A stretch of 23,049 bases of DNA, taken from Acidobacteriota bacterium (lineage in GTDB: Bacteria > Acidobacteriota > Terriglobia > 20CM-2-55-15). Under the pieces are notes generated by a model. The model saw only the letters and a list, made by a program, of their open reading frames with translations, was not told the DNA's origin and made no database searches. The DNA lies in assembly GCA_003223895.1 (NCBI GenBank), contig QHXD01000121.1:1-23049 (forward strand), given 5' to 3'. The translations under genes and the position numbers were made by a program. Shown here one piece after another: positions 1 through 8,000 of the stretch; positions within the stretch are counted from its first letter, which is position 1; each line of letters begins with the position of its first letter.

Positions 1-29
1 GCGGCGAGTAACGCATAATCCTTCGCAAA

Positions 30-154
30 TTGACATCACCCATTGGACGGGGAGTTACAGGAAACGCAAAGAGGCTTCTGCATCTGTAGAACCAGCATGA
101 CGAAGCTGCACAAAAAATTCCGCCGCGAATTACGCGGCAAAATCTTCCCGGAGG
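30..154 (+). promoter_or_regulatory. Leader of the first operon: possible -35, GC hairpin, ribosome binding site
   Basis: A perfect TTGACA lies at 30-35, but no convincing -10 box follows at the usual distance, so the promoter call is weak. A 6-bp GC-only stem (GCCGCG at 122-127, CGCGGC at 133-138, loop AATTA) sits just before a strong Shine-Dalgarno GGAGG at 150-154. That ribosome binding site is five bases from the TTG at 160 and decides the start of the first gene. The hairpin could modulate translation or be incidental. Confidence 0.3.
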
Positions 155-159
155 AAACA

Positions 160-1044
160 TTGCGCTGCTCCTATCGTGCCTCGAGCCTGGCGGTGTTCAT
201 TCTGATTCTGGCGGGTTCCGCCTTTGCCCAGGGACCCGGCGGCTACAATCCGATCGGGCCCGGGGTTGATTTAGCCGGAAACTGGGGGCCCGTGTTTCAT
301 GAAGATGCTCATGAGCGTGGGCCTGGCCCGGAACTCGCGAATTATGCGGGTCTGCCTATTACGGAGGGAGCACGCATGTATGGTCTGGCGTGGGACGCCT
401 CACGCTTCACGATACCGGAGCATCAATGCGAAGTGCACATTGTCTCTTACATCTATCGTGGACCGTACAATCTCCGGATTTGGGAAGAGCGCGATCCAGT
501 CTCTCAAAAACTCATCGCCATCAAGCAATACATCGACAACTACCAGCAGACGCGAACCATCTGGATGGACGGCCGCATCCACCCTTCAGAGGCTGCACCT
601 CATACCTGGATGGGTTTTTCCACGGGAAAATACGAAGGCAATGTTCTGACGGTTTACACGACCCATCTCAAGTGGGGATGGATTCGCCGCAACGGGTTAC
701 GGCACACCGATCAGGCGACGCTGACGGAACACTTTATTCGTCACGGAGACCACCTGACGCATGCGTCTGTGCTTACAGATCCGGCGACACTGAGTGAGCC
801 CCTGATGAAAACCGAAGATCTGGTCCTGCGGCTCCAAAATGGGCAGGCCTGGCTTTACCCCTGCGAACCCGTCGTCGAGATCGTCCGTCCGAGAGGCATA
901 GTTCCACACTACTTGCCGGGAGAGAATCCATTCCTGCACGAATTTGCCGACCTGTACAAGATCCCCGTCGAGGCAGCGCTGGGCGGCGCCGAAACGGCGT
1001 ATCCCGAGTACCAATCGAAATTGAAGAGGACGAACGCAAAATGA
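160..1044 (+). CDS. Exported hypothetical protein (acidobacterial type)
   Basis: Start chosen at TTG 160 because GGAGG lies five bases upstream and the product then begins directly with a signal peptide (MRCSYRASSLAVFILILAGS, cleavage after AFAQ). An upstream TTG at 43 and ATG at 97 are in frame but would bury the signal. The mature protein of about 270 residues opens with D-L-A-G-N-W and later has a core with WMDGR, HTW-GFSTGKYEG and GWIRRNGLRHTDQATLTEHF, followed by an L-TDPATLSEP stretch. A G-x-W start, a basic RRNG/RKNG turn and a V-x-DP-x-x-L-x-P end recur in the third gene of the operon, suggesting related folds. No enzymatic motif is visible and the function is unknown. It is probably periplasmic. 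Its stop overlaps the next start by four bases (ATGA), so the genes are translationally coupled. Confidence 0.8.
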   Translation: MRCSYRASSLAVFILILAGSAFAQGPGGYNPIGPGVDLAGNWGPVFHEDAHERGPGPELANYAGLPITEGARMYGLAWDASRFTIPEHQCEVHIVSYIYRGPYNLRIWEERDPVSQKLIAIKQYIDNYQQTRTIWMDGRIHPSEAAPHTWMGFSTGKYEGNVLTVYTTHLKWGWIRRNGLRHTDQATLTEHFIRHGDHLTHASVLTDPATLSEPLMKTEDLVLRLQNGQAWLYPCEPVVEIVRPRGIVPHYLPGENPFLHEFADLYKIPVEAALGGAETAYPEYQSKLKRTNAK

Positions 1045-1994
1045 AAACAGTGGCTGCAGCGGTTTTTGCGATCTGCCTGCCAATCGCCGCTCTCGCTCAG
1101 CAGCTGTCCGGCGACGTTCAGGCGCTGAAGGTGCAGGGAAACGTTTATCTCTTAACAGGAGCCGGCAGCAACATCGCTGTTCAGATCGGTGACGCCGGCG
1201 TCCTCGTCGTGGACACGGGTGTTGCGGAAATGAGCGATAAGGTCGTCGCCGCCATCCGAAAACTTTCCGATAAGCCAATTCAATACGTCCTCAACACGCA
1301 CGCGGATTCAGATCACACCGGCGGAAACGATACGGTTCGCAAGGCGGGCCTGACGTATGTTGGCGCGAATGTTACCGGCAATCTGAGGGACGCAGGAGTA
1401 GGAGCGCAGATCTACGCCCACGACAATGTGTTGAAGCGGATGAGCGCACCGACCGGCGTTCAGGCTTCGGTTCCGTTTGGTTCCTGGCCGACGGAAACCT
1501 ATTTGTCCGGCCGGAAACAGATGTTCTTTAACAGTGAGCCTGTTGAGATGATCCATCAACCGGCGGCGCACGCGGATGGAGACAGCCTGATTTTTTTCAG
1601 GCGCTCGGACGTCGTGGTTACCGGCGATATTTTCGTGACCACGAGTTATCCCTTCATCGACATCGACAAGGGCGGTAGCATCCAGGGCGAGATCGACGCT
1701 CTAAACAACATCCTCGAACTAGCCATTCCTGGTTATCAGGATGAGGCCGGGACCTATATCATTCCCGGCCACGGGTGGATTTCCGACCGTCCCGATTTGC
1801 TGGAATATCGAGATATGGTGACCATTATTCGCGATCGCATTCAGGCCGCCATTACAAAGGGGCAGACCCTCGAACAGGTCAAAGCCGCCGGCCTCACTAA
1901 AGACTACGACCGCCGTTACAGCGCGAAATCGGGATTGGGTAATGCCGAAAAGTTTGTCGAGGCCGTATACAAAAGTCTCGCTCCGAAGAAATAG
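1041..1994 (+). CDS. Exported metallo-beta-lactamase-fold hydrolase, variant metal motif
   Basis: 317 residues. A signal peptide occupies residues 1-20 (MKTVAAAVFAICLPIAALAQ), so the protein is periplasmic. The MBL fold shows VLVVDTG near 54-60, the metal motif NTHADSDHTGG at 85-95 (His87, Asp89, Asp91, His92), a second histidine region IHQPAAHADGDS at 171-182, VVTGDIF with Asp196, and PGHG with His244. The classical motif is HxHxDH; here the second His is Asp89, giving HxDxDH, which may alter metal content or substrate. Related MBL hydrolases include SoxH-like and quinoprotein-relay proteins, but the substrate cannot be read from sequence. The gene overlaps its upstream neighbour by four bases and ends three bases before the next, so all three are co-transcribed. 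Confidence 0.9.
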   Translation: MKTVAAAVFAICLPIAALAQQLSGDVQALKVQGNVYLLTGAGSNIAVQIGDAGVLVVDTGVAEMSDKVVAAIRKLSDKPIQYVLNTHADSDHTGGNDTVRKAGLTYVGANVTGNLRDAGVGAQIYAHDNVLKRMSAPTGVQASVPFGSWPTETYLSGRKQMFFNSEPVEMIHQPAAHADGDSLIFFRRSDVVVTGDIFVTTSYPFIDIDKGGSIQGEIDALNNILELAIPGYQDEAGTYIIPGHGWISDRPDLLEYRDMVTIIRDRIQAAITKGQTLEQVKAAGLTKDYDRRYSAKSGLGNAEKFVEAVYKSLAPKK

Positions 1995-1997
1995 ACA

Positions 1998-2738
1998 ATG
2001 CTCAAAACACGAATCCTTATGTTGGCTATGATCCTTTCGGTGCCAGCCGCCGCCTTGTTCGCGCAGGCCGGACGCGGCAACGCTCCATCCACGCCGAAGG
2101 CCGCGAGTCCCACTGACTTCGCAGGCTACTGGGTCAGTGTAGTGTCGGAAGACTGGCTATACCGGATGGTGACTCCGGCCAAAGGAGACTACGCCAGTGT
2201 TCCATTGAATGCCGAGGGTCGGAAAGTCGCGGATGCATGGGATCCTGCCAGGGATGAAGCGGAAGGTAACCAATGCAAAGCTTACGGAGCGCCGGCAATC
2301 ATGCGTGTTCCAGGACGCCTGCATATCACCTGGCAGGATGACGACACACTCAAGATCGAAATCGATAGCGGAACACAAACTCGATTATTTCATTTTCGTC
2401 CCACTGCAGGGGACGCTGCCGGCTGGCAGGGCACGTCCATGGCCGGCTGGGAAGTCGTCGCGGGTGCGCGCGGTCCGATTCCCGGAGCGGCATTGAAAGT
2501 CGTTACGACAAAGATTAGACCAGGATACCTGCGAAAAAATGGCGTTCCTTATAGCGGAAATGCGGTCGTGACGGAGTACTACGATCGGCTCAACGAGGCG
2601 AATGGCGATTCCTGGCTGGTGGTGAAGACCATTGTCGAGGACCCTCAGTATCTGGCCCAGCCCTTCATTACAAGCACCCACTTCAAAAAACAGGCCGACG
2701 CCACTGGTTGGAATTCCACGCCCTGCGCAGCGCGGTAG
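1998..2738 (+). CDS. Exported hypothetical protein, distant paralogue of the operon's first gene
   Basis: 246 residues with a clear signal peptide (residues 1-23, ending AALFAQ). The mature chain starts D-F-A-G-Y-W and carries RTLFHF-like and GWQGTSMAGWE segments, then PGYLRKNGVPYSGNAVVTEY and a tail VEDPQYLAQPF. The order of these blocks (G-x-W, an aromatic beta strand, RKNG, V-TE-[YF], a V-x-DP-x-x-L-x-QP end) parallels the gene at 160-1044, so I infer a shared fold, probably a beta-rich lipocalin-like sheet. One Cys pair candidate (NQCKAYG and STPCAAR) could form a disulfide. Function unknown. It begins three bases after the MBL hydrolase stop and is the last gene of the operon. Confidence 0.8.
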   Translation: MLKTRILMLAMILSVPAAALFAQAGRGNAPSTPKAASPTDFAGYWVSVVSEDWLYRMVTPAKGDYASVPLNAEGRKVADAWDPARDEAEGNQCKAYGAPAIMRVPGRLHITWQDDDTLKIEIDSGTQTRLFHFRPTAGDAAGWQGTSMAGWEVVAGARGPIPGAALKVVTTKIRPGYLRKNGVPYSGNAVVTEYYDRLNEANGDSWLVVKTIVEDPQYLAQPFITSTHFKKQADATGWNSTPCAAR

Positions 2739-2755
2739 CTCGACATCTTGGTTCA

Positions 2756-2791
2756 GCCGCGTCGTGATCAACGTGCGGCAGAGAGCTTTTT
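2756..2791 (+). terminator. Weak candidate terminator between convergent genes
   Basis: GCCGC (2756-2760) pairs with GCGGC (2775-2779) around a 14-base loop. A T5 tract follows at 2787-2791 after a seven-base gap. The stem is short and the gap is not ideal. The position, between the end of the plus-strand operon and the end of the convergent protease gene, is what makes it plausible. Confidence 0.25.
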
Positions 2792-2803
2792 CAGGCCGAA
2801 CCG

Positions 2804-3640
2804 TTAGGGCTCGGGAAGCATTGCAACGGCTTTCTTGATGAGGCTCGCATGAATAACGGATGCGAGAGACAACCGCTCTTTTGCCGAGGTGAGATTCTCA
2901 GAGACCTGCTGGGTCACAAGGCCGACGATGAAATGAACCGTTTCCCCCGTATGCATTCTCCCGCCATAGGTCCGGTTGTTCGAAGACATGTAAACGGGTC
3001 CTCCACTATTGCCGGGGAAAATGGCGAAATCGAAGAGAAATTTTTGCGTCGATTCCGTCGGCAAGAGCGGATACGAAGCTATTCTGCCGCTGCGCAGAAT
3101 CGCGAAACCCGCTGCATTGGATTCCGCGCCAAACGGGTATCCGAGGCAACTGAGCTCTTCGCCCGGATTGACGTCGAATTGCGAAAGCATCTCATCGTCG
3201 GCAAGAAGATTGGTTGAAATGATCGGAATCTGAACGCTCGGTGGCAGGGTGACGTACATGACAGCCACATCGACATCGTTTGGCCCGATCCACAGGGGCT
3301 GTCCCGCGTCGCGAATTTTGATGGGATATCGGACTCGCTGCCATCCTGAAGCCGTTCGTCTTCTCAGATTGAGTACTGCCGTATCGCCGCGAATCCCTTC
3401 CAGAACATGACGTGCCGTGATCAGCACGGTCCGAAATTTAGTGCTGTCCGGAATCGGTCTCGACATCAGGAACACGGTCCCCAGAGTCAGCGCGCCGGGT
3501 TCTGCCGGACCTTCAATTTTGAAGGTGGTTTGAAACAGTAGAGTATTGAACTCGGTCTCCTGCGCCTCCGCGCGGATAGCTGCCCCGGATGAAACGGTAA
3601 TGGACAGGATCGCAATGAAAAAATACTTCCGGTTAAACAT
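2804..3640 (-). CDS. Secreted trypsin-like serine protease (clan PA)
   Basis: 278 residues. A signal peptide spans residues 1-27 (ending AEAQ). The catalytic triad is readable: His78 in VLITARHVL, Asp124 in NDVDVAVMYV and Ser212 in FPGNSGGPVY, with C-L-G-Y-P-F-G in the second barrel, as in the S1/DegP-like clan. There is no PDZ domain after the protease domain, so this is a stand-alone peptidase rather than an HtrA chaperone-protease. The chain ends shortly after the final helix (SLASVIHASLIKKAVAML). The substrate is unknown; the likely location is periplasmic or extracellular. It is convergent with the plus-strand operon. A small unknown gene lies 75 bases upstream on the same strand. No strong ribosome binding site is visible before the ATG. 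Confidence 0.88.
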   Translation of the reverse strand: MFNRKYFFIAILSITVSSGAAIRAEAQETEFNTLLFQTTFKIEGPAEPGALTLGTVFLMSRPIPDSTKFRTVLITARHVLEGIRGDTAVLNLRRRTASGWQRVRYPIKIRDAGQPLWIGPNDVDVAVMYVTLPPSVQIPIISTNLLADDEMLSQFDVNPGEELSCLGYPFGAESNAAGFAILRSGRIASYPLLPTESTQKFLFDFAIFPGNSGGPVYMSSNNRTYGGRMHTGETVHFIVGLVTQQVSENLTSAKERLSLASVIHASLIKKAVAMLPEP

Positions 3641-3715
3641 ACGCTTGTCGCTCTGGGACTACTGCAGGTTCACCTGTGCGTGGCGAATTCCCGTTCGGAG
3701 GAGGACACTTCCTGC

Positions 3716-3946
3716 TTAGCGCGGATTTTTCCGATACATCATCTTCTTGCCGGGCACAGCGGCCGGAACAAGAATGCCCTTTTCATGCAATGCCCTAACG
3801 ATCTCGATCTCGATGCTGGGAACGAAGTCTGCTCGGGTCTGAGCCGGATTGATCAGACCAAACGGAGCATTTGCCCCGACATCACCGCTGAGCAGCCAGC
3901 CTTCATCCAGCTTTTCAATCACGTCTCGTTCTGTCCAAGTTCCCAT
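3716..3946 (-). CDS. Small hypothetical protein (76 aa)
   Basis: The ORF has normal amino-acid composition and a helix-rich start (ERDVIEKLDEGWLL) followed by an SIEIEIVRALHEKGIL segment resembling a winged-helix-type recognition unit and a basic tail (PGKKMMYRKNPR). This is only a structural impression; no family was recognised. There is no signal peptide, so it is probably cytoplasmic. No good Shine-Dalgarno precedes the ATG. It lies between the PEBP gene and the protease on the same strand, and the flanking gaps (175 and 75 bases) do not force an operon. Confidence 0.5.
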   Translation of the reverse strand: MGTWTERDVIEKLDEGWLLSGDVGANAPFGLINPAQTRADFVPSIEIEIVRALHEKGILVPAAVPGKKMMYRKNPR

Positions 3947-4121
3947 GGCCGAAGAGTATCACGTGCTCGAACGGAACCAATTGAGGACAGCCATAAAAAG
4001 CGGTGTAGTCGAGCTGCGGCTGGGACGCATCTGCAGTGCACACAACCCGGCGATCAGGAGCATAAATAACATGGCGAAATCACAAAATTGGGCGCAACAC
4101 AGCAATTCGCCAGCGACACGC

Positions 4122-4712
4122 CTACTGCGGCTTCACGAATAACCCAACTAACCCAGCCGTGCCCTTCGAATGAGACGGCGCTGGAGCGGGCGGGACGAGC
4201 TTCGCCAGGAACTCCTCGCGGGTCAGGCCCGGCGGCAATTCCTTGGGATCGAGGTCGGTCGCGATGATGACGAATGTATAGTGATGCGGCGTGCCCGGGG
4301 GCGTGCAGGGCCCTGAAAAATTCCCGACTCCCTGCGTGCTCTTGCCGCCAACATATTTGTCGGATGGCTTGCTGACCTCGCCTTCGGCGAAGCTGGTCAC
4401 TGAAGCGGGAATGCCATATGCGACCCAGTGATGCACACCCGCACCCCCGCGGCCTTCCGGATCCTCCATCAGCATGGCGAAGCTCCTGGTGCCATCCGGC
4501 ACGCCGGTCCACGACAACTGCGGCGACACATTCTGGCCGACACAGTTCGGATTGGTCGACAAGCTATTGGCGACCTTCCTTGGCATCATCTGGCCGTCTT
4601 TGAAGGTCGTTGACGTCAAGGTAAACGGGTCAGCCGCGCGCACCGCGACTGCCAATGCCAGAACTATCGCGGCTGCCGCGATCATATTTCGAAGATCATG
4701 CTGTGAAAACAT
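4122..4712 (-). CDS. Exported YbhB/YbcL-family (PEBP / Raf-kinase-inhibitor-like) protein
   Basis: 196 residues from the ATG at 4712, chosen because GGAGG lies seven bases upstream; a longer in-frame start at 4784 lacks this and would precede the signal peptide. A signal peptide covers residues 1-26 (ending AVAVRA). PEBP signatures are the MEDPEGRGGAGVHHWVAYGI block (82-101), corresponding to the DPDAP...HW ligand pocket, and GPCTPPGTPHHY (134-145). Cys57 and Cys136 could form a disulfide, as expected for a periplasmic member. Family members bind phospholipid-like or other anionic ligands and some modulate kinases in eukaryotes; bacterial roles are mostly unknown. It follows the urease locus on the same strand after a 216-base gap and is probably separately expressed. 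Confidence 0.92.
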   Translation of the reverse strand: MFSQHDLRNMIAAAAIVLALAVAVRAADPFTLTSTTFKDGQMMPRKVANSLSTNPNCVGQNVSPQLSWTGVPDGTRSFAMLMEDPEGRGGAGVHHWVAYGIPASVTSFAEGEVSKPSDKYVGGKSTQGVGNFSGPCTPPGTPHHYTFVIIATDLDPKELPPGLTREEFLAKLVPPAPAPSHSKGTAGLVGLFVKPQ

Positions 4713-4928
4713 AAAGGTCCCTCCATTTAAGAGAAGATACCGAAAACTCCTGACCGGACGCGACTCCGAGATTATAGTCCCCATCCAAAAAATTCAAAAT
4801 TCACATCGATCACTCGCTCGACGAAGGCACAGGAGTAGCGACCCTGCACGGACAGTTTCGACGACCCACCACCGCCTCCCCCACCTAGTCGTAGCTTCGG
4901 CTCGGCACTCCGCTGATTGTGCGAGAAA

Positions 4929-5750
4929 TTAGCGAAGACGGTCATCCCGTCTTTTCTCAGGATTCAACAAGGAGGCGAAAGCCGACCGATAGCCGTGGAA
5001 CTCGGGGCCATGGACGGCAACAATGCGGGCGACCGCCAGCCCAGGTGCCGGAGTGTCTATTCCTGCTCTTGCGCTGGGCAAGAGCAGGTGTAGCCGTTCG
5101 GCGAAGTCGGAGGCATGTTCATCGAAACATAGACCGGTCGCCAGATAGCGCGCACTTCCCATCATCCACTCGCTACTCGGCGGACAGTCATTGGGGACCA
5201 AACGGAATCGATCCAAATAGAGCGGCCGCCCGTTCAGGCGGAGGGAAGTCTCCGAGGAAAACTCGTCGAATTGCCAGATCTCACCTCGCCCAATCCGGCC
5301 CGCCATCAGACCCTCCCAGAAATAGAGCCGGGCGCCCTCATCAACATCGATGAATGTGGACTGGCACACTCGCGCTCCGGAGAAAGGAATGACGGGATCA
5401 TAGTAGATGTGCAGCTCGCCCCCCGCCTCCACACGAATACGATTGGTTTGAATCGCGCGCCTGCCGCCTGAAGGATGCGCCTTGGTTGCGGATTGCTGGG
5501 TGATGAGAATGCGGGCGCCCGATTCCACGTGGATCGTACACTCGGTCGTATCACCCCCGAACAGTCCTGCCGTCGAGTGCATCAAAATCAAATGGGCGAT
5601 TTCCGGTGATTGCGAATCGTGCAGCCGGGTGATCTTGAAAGGGATTTCGCAATAGGCGTCCCGTATCACTGTCCGTCCGCGGCGTGAGCTGAATATCAGG
5701 TTCAGCCTTCCGCGGCGCCCGACCTCGGAGAGCGGAACGGCCATCGTCAA
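4929..5750 (-). CDS. ureD: Urease accessory protein UreD (UreH)
   Basis: 273 residues, a normal UreD length. Recognisable blocks are GRRGRLNLIFSSRRGRTVIR near the N-terminus, HSTAGLFGGDTTECTIHVES (about 58-77), LITQQSATKAHPS, the LHIYYDPVIPFSGARVCQST segment and YFWEGLMAGRIGRGE. UreD forms the UreD-UreF-UreG complex that docks on apo-urease and delivers nickel to the carbamylated active site. Its start overlaps the ureG stop by four bases (ATGA), so it is translationally coupled, and it is the last gene of the locus. A 7-bp hairpin lies over its last codons. The protein looks intact, unlike ureC upstream. Confidence 0.95.
   Translation of the reverse strand: MTMAVPLSEVGRRGRLNLIFSSRRGRTVIRDAYCEIPFKITRLHDSQSPEIAHLILMHSTAGLFGGDTTECTIHVESGARILITQQSATKAHPSGGRRAIQTNRIRVEAGGELHIYYDPVIPFSGARVCQSTFIDVDEGARLYFWEGLMAGRIGRGEIWQFDEFSSETSLRLNGRPLYLDRFRLVPNDCPPSSEWMMGSARYLATGLCFDEHASDFAERLHLLLPSARAGIDTPAPGLAVARIVAVHGPEFHGYRSAFASLLNPEKRRDDRLR
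4935..4953. terminator. Hairpin at the 3' end of ureD (possible terminator)
   Basis: AAGACGG (4935-4941) and CCGTCTT (4947-4953) form a perfect 7-bp stem with a five-base loop, overlapping the last codons of ureD. On the minus strand only a short T-rich run follows (AATTTCTC); on the plus strand TTTTCTC follows. It is a weak terminator candidate for the urease transcript. Confidence 0.25.
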
Positions 5751-6355
5751 TTCTCGAAAAGCAGTTCGCGGCGAATCCAGTTGACCACAGCCGGGACACC
5801 TTCGCGCGTCTTGAGATTGGTGAAGACGAATGGCTTGTTTCCACGCATCATGCGCGCATCACGATCCATTACGGACAGATCGGCCCCGACGTAGGGCGCA
5901 AGGTCCGTCTTGTTGATGACCAGCAAATCCGAACGCGTGATTCCAGGCCCTCCCTTTCTAGGGATCTTATCGCCGCCCGCGACGTCGATGACGTAAATCG
6001 ACGCATCCACGAGTTCCGGACTGAAACTCGCTGCAAGGTTGTCGCCTCCACTTTCCAGGAAAAGAATATCGAGCCGAGGAAACCGCTCCTTCATAGTGTC
6101 GACGGCTTCGAAATTGATCGACGCATCTTCGCGGATGGCTGTGTGCGGGCATCCGCCGGTCTCCACACCGACGATACGGTCCGAAGTCAAAGCCTCGCTG
6201 CGAACAAGGAACTCCATATCTTCCTTTGTGAAGATGTCGTTCGTGACGACCGCCAGTTCATAGCGGCTACGCATCGTTTTGCAAAGGCAGTCCAGCAAGG
6301 CCGTCTTGCCGGAACCCACTGGGCCACCCACACCGATTTTGACAGGTTTTCGCAT
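5747..6355 (-). CDS. ureG: Urease accessory GTPase UreG
   Basis: 202 residues, full length. It is a SIMIBI-class GTPase: P-loop GVGGPVGSGKTALL (residues 8-21), switch region with NDIFTKEDMEFL, the metal-binding GGCPHTAIREDAS motif (CPH), ESGGDNLAASFSPEL and base-recognition NKTD. It hydrolyses GTP to drive nickel insertion into urease, receiving nickel from UreE and acting with UreF and UreD. All signature motifs are intact. The start is two bases after the ureF stop and the end overlaps ureD by four bases, so expression is coupled through the operon. Confidence 0.97.
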   Translation of the reverse strand: MRKPVKIGVGGPVGSGKTALLDCLCKTMRSRYELAVVTNDIFTKEDMEFLVRSEALTSDRIVGVETGGCPHTAIREDASINFEAVDTMKERFPRLDILFLESGGDNLAASFSPELVDASIYVIDVAGGDKIPRKGGPGITRSDLLVINKTDLAPYVGADLSVMDRDARMMRGNKPFVFTNLKTREGVPAVVNWIRRELLFEN

Positions 6356-6357
6356 AG

Positions 6358-7035
6358 TCAGGACCGAAACAACCGGCTGTAAACGTATCGATGGTTCATC
6401 TGCTGAACGTCCAGGAGCGGATTGAATGACCGGAGCGGTTCGCCTTCAGCCCGAACTATATAGTCGACGACGCCAGGAAGTTTATCGATTGCTCTCGTTA
6501 ATAATGCCTGTCCTTGCTGTTGGCCAATTGCGATGAGGCGCAGCCCTGCCGAAACGATGCCCACTAGTCGGACATATCCGAAGGCCACCAGCGCATCACG
6601 GGCTTCGAGGCCGCGGTGGGAAAGAACGATTCCATAGGCTACAGGCGCATTGCAGTGCGGCCATGTCTCAACGATGGAAAGGAAGTCGCTATCCGGAACG
6701 ATGGCAGCATACGTTTTAAACAAACGCTTGCCCACGGACCTGCTGCTGCTTCGAATTGCCGCTGCGGGCTTCAATGCCGTAAGTTCTTCGTCAATAGATC
6801 GGATGGTTGCCCACTCCCCCTTTTCCGCTGCTCGAACGCACTTCAGCAGCGCAAGACCTTCGCACGGCACGAAAACGGCGTTGAGGAAATGATCAAGCCA
6901 AATGGCGAGCGAGTCCGCGTTGTATACGAGGCCAGCGGCTGCGGCCGATTCGAGCCCGTCCGAATACGCGAATGCTCCGACGGGAAATAGGGAGTCTGTG
7001 AGCTGAAGAGTGTGAAGAAGCTGAGCCGGTGTCAT
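6358..7035 (-). CDS. ureF: Urease accessory protein UreF
   Basis: 225 residues, usual size. Family signatures are LLHTLQLTDSLFPVGAFAYS at the N-terminus, DGLESAAAAGLV, the central WLDHFL...EGLALLK helix pair, and the C-terminal RSFNPLLDVQQMNHRYVYSR. UreF is the all-helical scaffold that bridges UreG and UreD and gates GTP-driven nickel delivery to apo-urease. A good ribosome binding site (AAGGAAG) lies about eight bases before the ATG. This matters because a 259-bp palindromic element separates it from ureE upstream, so ureF must re-initiate independently or rely on readthrough. Confidence 0.95.
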   Translation of the reverse strand: MTPAQLLHTLQLTDSLFPVGAFAYSDGLESAAAAGLVYNADSLAIWLDHFLNAVFVPCEGLALLKCVRAAEKGEWATIRSIDEELTALKPAAAIRSSSRSVGKRLFKTYAAIVPDSDFLSIVETWPHCNAPVAYGIVLSHRGLEARDALVAFGYVRLVGIVSAGLRLIAIGQQQGQALLTRAIDKLPGVVDYIVRAEGEPLRSFNPLLDVQQMNHRYVYSRLFRS

Positions 7036-7082
7036 TTTTGTTACTTCCTTTAAAAGTCACAGCTATCCAAGTTAGCGATATT

Positions 7083-7341
7083 CCCCTCCTTGGTTAAGGA
7101 GGGGTGGCCGCGCCATCCAGAAAATGCTCCCGTTCCTTTGATGGGCGCGGACGGGGTGGTTGGTTCAACGTCGCGAAGCAACCTTATAATACCCGCGCAG
7201 CGCACCGATTAGATAAGGAGCGCTTCGCGGAAATCTATAAGGTGGCTTCGCGACATTCGAACCACCCCGTCTGCGCCCGGCTGAGGAGGCTTCGCGGCAT
7301 TTTATTGATGGGCGCAGCCACCCCTCCTTACTAAGGAGGGG
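7083..7341. repeat. Palindromic MITE-like element between ureE and ureF
   Basis: The 412-base gap 7036-7447 holds no credible gene but a 259-bp inverted-repeat element. Each end is a hairpin of CCCCTCCTT / AAGGAGGGG (7083-7104 on the left; 7321-7341 on the right, a 10-bp stem). Inside, the two halves are imperfect reverse complements. GATGGGCGCGGACGGGGTGG near 7142 matches, in reverse, CCACCCCGTCTGCGCCC near 7263-7279, and GTCGCGAAGCAACCTTATA matches TATAAGGTGGCTTCGCGAC. A third pair, near GCATTTT and GGCCACCCCTCCTTA, joins each half to its terminal hairpin. No transposase is encoded, so it would be a non-autonomous element. No clear target-site duplication was found. Confidence 0.75.
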
Positions 7342-7447
7342 ACTATTCCAAAACGACACGCCGCAAACTTTGCAAGGCTCCAAAAGCGGGCTGCGCGCCG
7401 TTGCTCGAATCCGACGAGTACCGATTTCACTGTTACAGTCCACTAGC

Positions 7448-7903
7448 TTATTCGTGCGAGTGTCCAATGTTGGCCAGCGCCGCCGTGAACGGTCGAGCGT
7501 CGACGGTGTAGTGGACGTGAAGCTGGTCCAGAAGACTCCGAACTGCCGGGTTCTGTATAAAAATCAGTTCGGATTCACCGATCATGACGGACTGATGCCG
7601 GTTGCCCACATGATACGCATAGTACGCCCACTCCTGTGAGGTCCTCGGACGAATGACGTAGACAGGTTGCACGGCTTCCTGGACGGCAATGATCGCCCTT
7701 TCCGGATCCAGGACGAAGCAATCGCCATTCTTCAACACCGTTCCGGCGTGAAGGGAAATAGCGAACTCGATACCAGAGTCTGATGTTCGGCGTCCATGAC
7801 CCTGGCGCCGGTCGTCCCAGGCCAGCGTGATGGTGTCGCGCATGTAGGTACTGTACTCGGAACCTAACTCCACAATCGGCAAGACCTGTTCAACGATGGT
7901 CAT
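7448..7903 (-). CDS. ureE: Urease nickel metallochaperone UreE
   Basis: 151 residues. The N-terminal domain has LTLAWDDRRQGHGRR-like peptide-binding features (DTITLAWDDRRQGHGRRTSD), and the C-terminal ferredoxin-like nickel domain has YYAYHVGNRHQSV, containing the conserved metal-binding His, then LLDQLHVHYTVDARPF. The C-terminal tail is short (GHSHE, two histidines), without the long His-rich run of the Klebsiella protein. It delivers nickel to UreG. It follows ureC after 97 bases. The ribosome binding site is weak (AAGAAA). Downstream, a palindromic element separates it from ureF. Confidence 0.93.
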   Translation of the reverse strand: MTIVEQVLPIVELGSEYSTYMRDTITLAWDDRRQGHGRRTSDSGIEFAISLHAGTVLKNGDCFVLDPERAIIAVQEAVQPVYVIRPRTSQEWAYYAYHVGNRHQSVMIGESELIFIQNPAVRSLLDQLHVHYTVDARPFTAALANIGHSHE

Positions 7904-8000
7904 TTTCTTGATGGCTGCGCCCTATACTTGAGGTTCCGCGCTATCGCGCTCACGCTTCGCGCGGGCTTGCATTCGCAGCCGCTCATGTTCGTGATGCACT

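Noticed and set aside
1..42. Possible rRNA fragment at the left edge (GCGGCGAGTAACGCAT)
   Set aside because: Superficially like part of a 16S rRNA variable-region flank but too short and not continued by rRNA-like sequence.
7104..7467. Open frames on both strands in the ureE-ureF gap
   Set aside because: They lie within the palindromic element and mirror each other because it is an inverted repeat.
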